Positions 1 to 5,206 of a DNA stretch of 5,206 bases are shown here, piece after piece. Where the stretch lies: contig JAFCZI010000192.1 of assembly GCA_019314425.1 (NCBI GenBank), positions 1 through 5,206 of the forward strand, given 5' to 3'. The notes beneath the pieces are model-generated. The model made no database searches and was not told the origin of the DNA. It saw only the letters and a program-made list of their open reading frames with translations. Each line of letters begins with the position of its first letter. Positions within the stretch are counted from its first letter, which is position 1. Made by a program: the position numbers and the translations under genes. This DNA comes from Deltaproteobacteria bacterium (GTDB lineage: Bacteria; Desulfobacterota; DSM-4660; Desulfatiglandales; Desulfatiglandaceae).

Positions 1-275
1 TCCTTTTCCTGAAATGTTATTCTCGCAAAAAACCTCAGGGACTTGGCCAGTAGTTCAGCTAACATCTCATTATTTATGACTTCTTTGCGTAATCCAATAG
101 AGCCGCACCCAAACGAAAATGTGGAAAAACTACCGGTAGCAAAAACGCTGCAAAGCAGCATTTGATGATAACCTATAGCTCCATCAAAAAATTTTCTTGT
201 TTTTTGTGACAGGGTTTTAGGTACTAAAAAAGCACACTCACTTCCCCAACGTCCATAATTCAGAAAGATACCCAT
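1..275 (-). CDS. Possible partial CDS, unknown protein, open at the left edge
   Basis: On the minus strand an ATG at 275-273 opens a frame of 91 codons that reaches base 1 without a stop; the frame is open from just after a TAG in the preceding region. The predicted product starts MGIFLNYGRWGSECAFLVPK, has a Ser/Phe/Gly/Cys-rich middle (ATGSFSTFSFGCGSIGL) and ends in a helix-like stretch (NNEMLAELLAKSLRFFARI). I do not recognise the family. No ribosome binding site precedes the ATG, and codons are A/T-rich in the third position, unlike the genes to the right. Other frames here are broken by stops, which mildly favours coding, but a chance open frame in A/T-rich DNA or a decayed gene remnant is equally possible. 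Its stop lies outside the window. Confidence 0.35.
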   Translation of the reverse strand, partial: MGIFLNYGRWGSECAFLVPKTLSQKTRKFFDGAIGYHQMLLCSVFATGSFSTFSFGCGSIGLRKEVINNEMLAELLAKSLRFFARITFQEK

Positions 276-316
276 AAATATAAAGGGAATTTTGGAACAT
301 ATCTATTTATTGCGGT

Positions 317-331
317 GGGGCTATAAGCCCC
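317..331 (-). terminator. GC-rich hairpin downstream of the 738-codon gene
   Basis: A perfect 6-bp stem (GGGGCT / AGCCCC) with a 3-base loop lies about 80 bases past the TAG stop of the large gene at 412-410. It could end that transcript. No U-tract follows on the minus strand (the next bases are ACCGCAATAAATAG), so it is not a canonical intrinsic terminator. It may only stabilise the 3' end or be incidental. Confidence 0.3.
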
Positions 332-409
332 CTGGGGAATGATCCTCCAGAATTATCAGGGGTGTTTTGAAAGGTCGCAGTCCAAACGGGATAAGAATGG
401 CTTATGTTC

Positions 410-2626
410 CTAAACGCGGCAGTTTTCCACCAGCTTTCTGGCACGATTCCTCAGATTCAGGGCAAACGCATCACCTTTTGCCAAAGCCTCTTCCAAGTGG
501 TCCAACAGGTCGTAAAAGAGATCCCACCCTTCTTTCTCCTGCCGGTACTTCCCGATCAGTGGATTGGGCGTCCGGTTCAGCTCACCAATGACCTTCTCCA
601 GGCGCTCTACGGCCTGTTTCAGCAATTGAAGCCCCACAACGTTTAAGGGTTCATCGTCATAAGCAAACATTTCCGCCAGGTGGAATGAAAGCCTCAGATA
701 GACCGCGGTGAAAGGCAGTTTTGATGCAAAACAACCGGTGAAGGGGTCGATGACTTTCTTGATCTCATCAGATGGCCACGGCAGTGCCCGCACATAATAG
801 GAAAAGAGAAGAATGCGGACCAGATCGCCGATATACTTTCCCAGCTTTGCGCCCTCAATGGCTTCTCCGGCAAAAACCGCTTTGTCATGGCGCATGATCA
901 GTCCCGGTTTGTGGAGATAACGCAGATTTCTGTCGGGTTTTGTAAAAAGGGACCCTATCAGATAGGCTTGATCTTCGGCACGACCGATGAAGGTAGGCGT
1001 AAAGGGTCGATACCTGCGAATACTTTCGATGAGGGCCGCAGTGGTTCCGCCGGTCACATGGACGCGTTGAATGCAACGGTGAACGCCGTCGAGGCTATCG
1101 GTATCATAGTGTGCCATCATTTCCGCGCGGGTTGAAATGCCCATGGGGAGGGGGCTGTAAAAAGCCAGCGCCTCACCCTGCGGAATCGGGTCGGGGATGG
1201 GCACATCCGGTGTAAAGAGCCCCCGGGAAATATCCTCCGCATTGACCAGGGCTCCTGCCATCAGTCCAAGTTCCACAGAATTTCCTTCCGCATCTTTCCC
1301 CTCCGCCCCCCAAAGCGGTGTTTTGAAGTGCTCCAGGGCGGAATGGCCAGTCTCTTTAACCAGTGCCGGCTGATCAAACACCTGGTCCAGATCCAGTTTA
1401 AAAGAGCCTTTCACGGCAGGATCAATCAGGACCTGCCAGAGGGCGCTCATGGCTTTAAGGAAGCTGTAATGGCGGCCATATTCACCGTCGACGCCGAATA
1501 CCCTGCGAAGGAGATCCCCCTTTGAAAAGCCCATGTACTTTTCCATTGCGGGCAGAAGAATCTCCGTTGTGATCTGATCCGTGTCATTTTCGGAAAACAG
1601 GTAAACATTGAGATGGGAAAAAGGTTCGGTGCTGTCGTAGACTTCTCTTAAATAGTCTTTGACAATCCCGTGCAGGCCGTCATGGGTAACCGATACGGAT
1701 AACAGGCAGGTCAACTGGTCCGCCGGCTGAGCAACCCCCCTTTCTTTTTCAAATGAAATGGCGTTGTCAAGTCCTCTGAGTCCGTAGATGGCTTCATTGT
1801 TATCATTCGGAACGCCGATCTGAATGGGGTGGTCAAACCAGTAGCGCTGCTTTTCCCCCATGACCTGCCTCAGCTTTTCGACCATCCCGGATTCATAGGG
1901 CAAAGACTCCAGCGAATCGGAATCCCCGGGGGTTGTCACCAGCAGGTTGGACAAAAACAGCATCTGGCGCGATGGGTTGTCAATGGGTGAAGCATTGGGC
2001 GCTGTGATATGAACATGTCGATTGGCCCTGAGAGAAAGAATTTTTTCCGGCTGATCCAAAAGGCAATCGGCCCCCTCAGGAAAGAGCACCTCCCAGATTC
2101 TTTTAAGTGATTCACCCCCCCGGGAGGTATCCTGCTGCCCGCAGAAATGCCCCGCTTTTTCGAGAGCGTTTTTAAAATCATCGTCCTCATGGCACAGGTT
2201 CCGGATTTCACCATTGATCAATGCCGCACCGTTTTTCATAAACCGCACGACATTTTGCCATTCTTCCTCCGCCTCAAAAGCATCAAGATATCTTTCCGCG
2301 ACGCCGTATAGTGGGTGATAACACCCTGAAAGCAGAATCAAAAAGGCCGCGTTGATGTTTCTCGCCACATCCGTATCCCGGCCCTGGTCCGGGATGAATT
2401 GATCCCCCACATCAAATCCAGCCAAAGGCGGTTTTTTTTGCGTACCATCCACCAGTGTGCGGATAAGGGTTGAAAACATCTTTTCCATAATGGTTAATGA
2501 TCCCTTCAGAATACAGTCATAACGAACTTCCGGAAAACCATCACCATTCGTAATCGGGTCTTCCAAAATCTTCCTGCCAGCTTGGCGGTCCCCCATGCTC
2601 CTTGGCACACCATTTGGATTTGTCAA
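410..2626 (-). CDS. Large uncharacterised protein with GT-A glycosyltransferase-like motifs
   Basis: A 738-codon frame ends at TAG 412-410. What is seen: an N-terminal region (about 30-300) with RYWFDHP (261-267) and NEAIYGLRGLDNAI (277-290); a strand-like stretch LTCLLSVSVTH (305-315); LDLDQVF (411-417), which looks like a DxD metal/nucleotide-sugar site; VTGGTTAALIESI (524-536); GRAEDQAYLIGSL (548-560), like the acidic catalytic segment of GT-A enzymes; and LRYLHKPGLIMRHDK (568-582). The C-terminal 150 residues look helical. These suggest a glycosyltransferase-like protein, but this is inferred from motif shape only. The start is doubtful: the first usable codon is TTG at 2626 with no ribosome site, and ATG codons at 2593 (residue 12) and 2488 (residue 47) are poorly served too. 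Residues from about 30 read naturally, so coding starts before codon 47. The lipoprotein leader at 2699 in another register may be the true N-terminus, split off by an indel. The reading frame is certain; the start and function are not. Confidence 0.8.
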   Translation of the reverse strand: MTNPNGVPRSMGDRQAGRKILEDPITNGDGFPEVRYDCILKGSLTIMEKMFSTLIRTLVDGTQKKPPLAGFDVGDQFIPDQGRDTDVARNINAAFLILLSGCYHPLYGVAERYLDAFEAEEEWQNVVRFMKNGAALINGEIRNLCHEDDDFKNALEKAGHFCGQQDTSRGGESLKRIWEVLFPEGADCLLDQPEKILSLRANRHVHITAPNASPIDNPSRQMLFLSNLLVTTPGDSDSLESLPYESGMVEKLRQVMGEKQRYWFDHPIQIGVPNDNNEAIYGLRGLDNAISFEKERGVAQPADQLTCLLSVSVTHDGLHGIVKDYLREVYDSTEPFSHLNVYLFSENDTDQITTEILLPAMEKYMGFSKGDLLRRVFGVDGEYGRHYSFLKAMSALWQVLIDPAVKGSFKLDLDQVFDQPALVKETGHSALEHFKTPLWGAEGKDAEGNSVELGLMAGALVNAEDISRGLFTPDVPIPDPIPQGEALAFYSPLPMGISTRAEMMAHYDTDSLDGVHRCIQRVHVTGGTTAALIESIRRYRPFTPTFIGRAEDQAYLIGSLFTKPDRNLRYLHKPGLIMRHDKAVFAGEAIEGAKLGKYIGDLVRILLFSYYVRALPWPSDEIKKVIDPFTGCFASKLPFTAVYLRLSFHLAEMFAYDDEPLNVVGLQLLKQAVERLEKVIGELNRTPNPLIGKYRQEKEGWDLFYDLLDHLEEALAKGDAFALNLRNRARKLVENCRV

Positions 2627-2699
2627 TACATGCTGTAAGGCTCAGGGTCGCCAACAGAAACAACAAGCCAATTCCTAACCACAAAGTTCTCCACTTCAT
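2541..2699 (-). CDS. Short lipoprotein, or frameshifted signal-peptide end of the large protein
   Basis: The 52-codon frame begins at ATG 2699-2697, chosen over an in-frame ATG at 2726 because GGAGG sits five bases upstream and the product then begins with a compact signal peptide: MKWR, a hydrophobic core (6-21) and lipobox LTAC with Cys24. Residue +2 is Ile, which does not argue for inner-membrane retention. The mature part would be only 29 residues (a second Cys at 31, then GGPPSWQEDFGRPDYEW). It stops at TGA 2543-2541, inside the large frame, overlapping it by 86 bases in a different register. A tiny lipoprotein is possible. Equally likely, this is the true 5' end of the downstream gene, cut by a one-base indel; the leader has the good ribosome site that the large frame lacks. 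A run of five G (minus strand, CATGGGGGACC) in the overlap is a plausible indel position. Confidence 0.6.
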   Translation of the reverse strand: MKWRTLWLGIGLLFLLATLSLTACIDKSKWCAKEHGGPPSWQEDFGRPDYEW

Positions 2700-2704
2700 C
2701 CCGA

Positions 2705-2709
2705 CCTCC
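2705..2709 (-). promoter_or_regulatory. Ribosome binding site deciding the start at 2699
   Basis: The minus strand reads GGAGG then TCGGG then ATG: a consensus Shine-Dalgarno with a 5-base spacer. It is the clearest translation start signal in the window and selects the ATG at 2699 over the in-frame ATG at 2726. Confidence 0.8.
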
Positions 2710-2747
2710 AAATTATTTCTTCTCATTTCCCGATTCTATGCCACCGG

Positions 2748-2771
2748 GTTCCCACCCTGGCGCATGGGAAC
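2748..2771. repeat. Small perfect hairpin upstream of the lipoprotein leader
   Basis: Inverted arms GTTCCCA (2748-2754) and TGGGAAC (2765-2771) form a 7-bp perfect stem around a 10-base loop. It lies about 50 bases before the start at 2699, so it would be in the 5' leader if transcription comes from upstream. No U-tract follows. Role unknown; a hairpin of this size can arise by chance. Confidence 0.4.
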
Positions 2772-2784
2772 AAGAAGAATTAGC

Positions 2785-2838
2785 TTCGTGACTCCTTACG
2801 AGTCTTTCAAATTTGATGGTCCCATAAAAAATCACGAA
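2785..2838. repeat. Imperfect palindrome, diverged relative of the adjacent repeat
   Basis: Arms 2785-2804 and 2819-2838 are inverted copies matching at 14 of 20 positions; the outer seven bases (TTCGTGA / TCACGAA) are perfect, and five of the six differences are transitions. The spacer is 14 bases (TTTCAAATTTGATG). The left arm also contains a tight hairpin, GACTC-CTTAC-GAGTC (2790-2804). The arm core (minus strand TCGTAAGGAGTC) resembles the core of the palindrome at 2849-2910 (TCGTAAAAAGTC), so the two look like members of one repeat family set side by side ten bases apart. Confidence 0.5.
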
Positions 2839-2848
2839 TTTATCTACA

Positions 2849-2910
2849 GATGGCGTTGTAAAAGGTTCCATATACAAGGCGCAGCAGATGGGACTTTTTA
2901 CGACGCCATC
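2849..2910. repeat. 62-base palindromic repeat at the htrA 3' end
   Basis: Arms of 23 bases (2849-2871 and 2888-2910) are inverted copies differing at three positions only, around a 16-base loop (ATACAAGGCGCAGCAG). The ends are GATGGCG and CGCCATC. All three differences pair as G-U in a plus-strand RNA and as A-C in the minus-strand (htrA-sense) RNA. From memory, similar ends (GATGGCGTCGTAAAAAGTCC and TTTTTACGACGCCATC) occur in longer dispersed repeats of sulfate-reducing Desulfobacterota; this copy would then be a short, internally deleted form. It contains no protein-coding frame, so any mobility would be non-autonomous. It may also slow transcription past htrA, but no U-tract follows it on the minus strand. 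Confidence 0.8.
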
Positions 2911-4156
2911 AATCTTCTTTTTCCTTTTTCTCAAGAGTACTCTTCATTTCCAGAATGGCGCCATCTCTGAAAACCGTAAGGTCCAATTGAACGCCGGGAC
3001 TCAGGGAAAGCATTTCCCGCCTCAGCATGAGAAAGCGCCCCATGGGGTGGCCGTTCAACGCCATAATGACATCATCGGGTTTCATGCCCGCTTTTTCAGC
3101 GGGGCTGTCCTTTTCCACCGCGACCACCAGCACACCGCCCTCATGGGGATATTTCAGTTCAAAAGCCCTGTTCGGCATGAGCGGAACCGCCTGAACCCCC
3201 AGCCAACCCCTTTCCGTCTTACCCAGAACCAGCATGGGCATCACTTTTTTCACCGTATTGACGGGAATAGCAAACCCGATGGATTGCGCTTTACTGATCA
3301 CCGCCGTGTTGATGCCCACCACTTCGCCATGAAGATTCACCAGTGGCCCACCGCTACTCCCGGGATTGATGGCCGAATCCGTCTGGATAAAATCCACCAG
3401 TTTCTCGCTGAGACCGGGAGAGATCCGCTCTGTTGCACTGACAATCCCCGACGTCACGGAGTGCCTTAGCCCCAAAGGATTCCCGATGGCCAGCACCATC
3501 TCGCCGATACGCAGTCGGTCCGAATTGCCCAGAGGAAGAACCGTCAGCAGATGATCGGGTTCGATCCGGATGAGCGCCGTATCGGTAACGCGGTCGGCGC
3601 CCACGATCTTGGCAGCGTATTCCTTTCTTCCTTCCGAAAGGACCACGCGAATATCCGTGGCGTTATGGATAACATGGGCGTTTGTGAGGATGTAACCCTG
3701 TTCATTGATAATGAAACCGGAACCCAGGCTGAATCCTTCGCTGTTATAGGGGATGGGAACTTTAAAAGGGATAATATCGAAGAGATCGGAAAGCAACGGG
3801 ATTCGAAGAATATCATTGGGCGAAATACCAACCCGGGCTTCTTTTTCCTCCAGGTTGCGGGTGTAGATGTTGACGACGCCCCCTTTGACCCTTTCCGCAA
3901 CATCAGCGAACGTGTTATTATGAACGACCACATTATCCCGTGCCCCGTATATTTCCCGTTCAACCCACATTTGTCTCAGGTCTATATCTTCAAAGGAAAG
4001 TGCCTCAAAACTTTTGTCGAAAATGGGGTCGTCTTCACTCACTAAAACCGTACCCATTCCCCTGGGGGACGGTGAAACGGTACAACCCCAGAGCAACTGC
4101 GCTATCACCAGCAAGGCTACTATCCAACATGCATATTCACGCAATCGCCACATCAT
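2909..4156 (-). CDS. htrA: HtrA/Deg-family periplasmic serine protease, probable lipoprotein
   Basis: A 415-residue trypsin-like protease with one PDZ domain; the family degrades or processes misfolded envelope proteins. The catalytic triad is intact: His161 (LTNAHVI), Asp192 (VTDTALI) and Ser268 (NPGSSGGPL). The protease domain spans about 80-310; the PDZ about 315-405 begins at GWLGVQAV and includes SPAEKAGMKPDDVIMALNG. The N-terminus has a hydrophobic segment (about 11-24) ending LLWGC, so Cys25 may be lipidated; Trp at -2 is atypical for a lipobox, and a plain membrane anchor is the alternative. A linker of about 55 residues precedes the protease domain. One PDZ makes it shorter than two-PDZ DegP and nearer DegS/HhoB-like layouts. 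The ATG at 4156 overlaps the upstream stop as ATGA with no clear ribosome site, implying translational coupling. The TGA stop (2911-2909) shares two bases with the palindromic repeat. Confidence 0.95.
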   Translation of the reverse strand: MMWRLREYACWIVALLVIAQLLWGCTVSPSPRGMGTVLVSEDDPIFDKSFEALSFEDIDLRQMWVEREIYGARDNVVVHNNTFADVAERVKGGVVNIYTRNLEEKEARVGISPNDILRIPLLSDLFDIIPFKVPIPYNSEGFSLGSGFIINEQGYILTNAHVIHNATDIRVVLSEGRKEYAAKIVGADRVTDTALIRIEPDHLLTVLPLGNSDRLRIGEMVLAIGNPLGLRHSVTSGIVSATERISPGLSEKLVDFIQTDSAINPGSSGGPLVNLHGEVVGINTAVISKAQSIGFAIPVNTVKKVMPMLVLGKTERGWLGVQAVPLMPNRAFELKYPHEGGVLVVAVEKDSPAEKAGMKPDDVIMALNGHPMGRFLMLRREMLSLSPGVQLDLTVFRDGAILEMKSTLEKKEKED

Positions 4157-5206
4157 AAGAACCGTTTACCCACATGGATGCGAAAAACAGCTTTCAAGCT
4201 TTCGGGCAGGGCCGATGGCGACCCTTTCACCACAACGAAATCCGCTTGCATCCCTTTTTTTATAAGCCCTTTTCGGTCGAGGCCCAAGAGGCTTGCATTG
4301 TTAAAGGAGGCGCATTTAATCGCCTCTTCAATAGAGAATCCGGTATCCAGGAGCAGTTGCAACTCCTCAATCAAAGCACTGCCGTGGTGAACCCCCACAC
4401 TGCCCGAATCCGTCCCAAGGGCAATGGGCACCCCCAACCTTCTTGCCAAAGCCATCTGTTCCAGCTGGTGTTCCAGGTTCCTTAACGCCATTCTGCGCGC
4501 TTCGTCACTTCCCCGGGCATGTTCTGCAAAGGCTTTCATGGTACCGGCCGTGGGAACCCAAAAAACCTGTCTGTCGGCCATAAAGTTCAGATTCTGCTCC
4601 CCCATAAAGAAACCGTGCTCGATGGAACTGCATCCCGCTTCAAGGGCAATTTGCACCGGGACTTTTCCGTTGGCATGCACCATGGTCTTGAGGCCCAGGC
4701 TGGAAGCGGCGTCCACCGCATCCCGCAGCGCTTTCAACTGGAACTGGGGCAGGGATTCTTTCCCGAAATATTTAAGGCTGTTCACCCCGGATTGAATGAT
4801 CTTGACGTGATCAATGTCATTACTTTCACGCAAAATACCTTCTGCCAGACGACCCCTCCCCAGGGAACGGCCTACAAAACTACCATACCTTCCCGCGTTA
4901 TGCCACGCCTTTCCTGCCACATGAAGGCAAATGGCAGCATATTGCTCTTCCATAAAGTATTTTTTGTAGTGTTGGGTGTACCCATTCCTGTCGCCCCCAT
5001 CCCTTACGGCTAAGATCCCGTGGGCAAACAACTGCCCCAAATGGCGGGAAATGGTTTTCCTTGTCTGGTTAAACCCTTCATTTAGCTGCTTCTTCCGCTT
5101 CTCTTCATCAGCGGTACCGGATATGAACAAGTGCATATGGGCGTCTATTAAACCCGGCAGCAGAGTGCATTCTGATAGATCCACAAGGGCGGAAGGGTTC
5201 ATGGTA
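4153..5206 (-). CDS. Amidohydrolase-superfamily metal-dependent hydrolase, 5' partial
   Basis: The frame covers the TIM-barrel core of an imidazolonepropionase/prolidase-like amidohydrolase. Counting from the Met at 5202: DLSECTLLPGLIDAHMH (8-24) gives the metal-binding HxH (His22, His24); Lys134 in HVKIIQSG is placed like the carboxylated bridging lysine; His176 (MVHANG) and His196 (SIEHG) are further ligands; Asp265 in ALGTDSG is the catalytic/metal Asp. The C-terminus (GMQADFVVVKGSP, 318-330) is the returning beta-sandwich segment. The Met at 5202 is unlikely to be the start, because family members carry some 40-60 residues of beta-strand before the LPGLIDAHMH motif. The frame is still open at the window edge, so the true start is outside. 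Substrate cannot be told; the family includes cyclic-amide hydrolases and Xaa-Pro dipeptidases. With no obvious signal visible, its location is unknown. It is first in a coupled pair with htrA (4-base overlap). Confidence 0.92.
   Translation of the reverse strand, partial: TMNPSALVDLSECTLLPGLIDAHMHLFISGTADEEKRKKQLNEGFNQTRKTISRHLGQLFAHGILAVRDGGDRNGYTQHYKKYFMEEQYAAICLHVAGKAWHNAGRYGSFVGRSLGRGRLAEGILRESNDIDHVKIIQSGVNSLKYFGKESLPQFQLKALRDAVDAASSLGLKTMVHANGKVPVQIALEAGCSSIEHGFFMGEQNLNFMADRQVFWVPTAGTMKAFAEHARGSDEARRMALRNLEHQLEQMALARRLGVPIALGTDSGSVGVHHGSALIEELQLLLDTGFSIEEAIKCASFNNASLLGLDRKGLIKKGMQADFVVVKGSPSALPESLKAVFRIHVGKRFL

Noticed and set aside
141..159. Minus-strand hairpin GCTGC-TTT-GCAGC followed by GTTTTT, like an intrinsic terminator
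   Set aside because: The stem is only five pairs and it lies inside the open minus-strand frame; too weak to call, though it would fit if that frame is not coding.
367..646. Overlapping short plus-strand frames at the 3' end of the large gene
   Set aside because: They are mostly antisense to the conserved-looking C-terminus of the 738-codon frame and have no plausible product.
2700..2848. Possible sigma-70 promoter for the lipoprotein leader on the minus strand (TTGAAA near 2816, TAATTC downstream)
   Set aside because: The spacing between the candidate boxes is about 22 bases, too long for a convincing promoter, and no better pair is visible.
2602..2970. 122-codon plus-strand open frame across the intergenic region
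   Set aside because: It runs through both palindromic repeats, has no ribosome site and ends inside htrA antisense; likely chance.
2888..3469. 193-codon plus-strand open frame
   Set aside because: It is antisense to the well-supported htrA gene (intact triad and PDZ), and its His/Pro/Arg-rich product looks like a shadow translation.
4519..5013. 164-codon plus-strand open frame
   Set aside because: It is the reverse strand of the amidohydrolase barrel, whose metal ligands are all in place on the minus strand.
1..5206. CRISPR array, toxin-antitoxin pair, transposase or other defence system
   Set aside because: No regularly spaced direct repeats, and none of the supported proteins carries motifs of such systems.

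Overview
The window carries a leftward (minus-strand) gene cluster from what looks like a Gram-negative bacterium of moderate GC. A lipobox-bearing HtrA protease and a second lipoprotein signal peptide indicate an outer membrane. The palindromic repeat at 2849-2910 resembles, from memory only, dispersed repeats of sulfate-reducing Desulfobacterota (former Deltaproteobacteria). That makes such an organism the best guess, not a proven assignment.

Layout in transcription order, right to left: (1) 5206-4153, an amidohydrolase-superfamily metal hydrolase whose N-terminus lies beyond the window edge. (2) 4156-2909, an HtrA/Deg serine protease with one PDZ domain and a probable lipoprotein signal, joined to gene 1 by an ATGA start/stop overlap. 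(3) 2910-2700, a non-coding gap holding two related imperfect palindromes and a small hairpin; the proximal palindrome shares bases with the htrA stop codon. (4) 2699-2541, a short frame with a strong ribosome binding site and lipobox signal peptide. (5) 2626-410, a 738-codon frame of no firmly known function with glycosyltransferase-A-like motifs. It overlaps frame 4 in another register and lacks a good start of its own. (6) 409-1, an A/T-richer stretch with a GC hairpin and an open minus-strand frame that runs off the left edge.

Genes 1 and 2 are almost certainly cotranscribed and translationally coupled. Whether frames 4 and 5 belong to the same transcript is unclear because the palindromes intervene. 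The main puzzle is the 4/5 junction. Either one base has been gained or lost, splitting a single lipoprotein gene, or a tiny lipoprotein gene overlaps a large gene that starts at a weak codon. I see no CRISPR array, tRNA, rRNA, insertion sequence or recognisable defence system.
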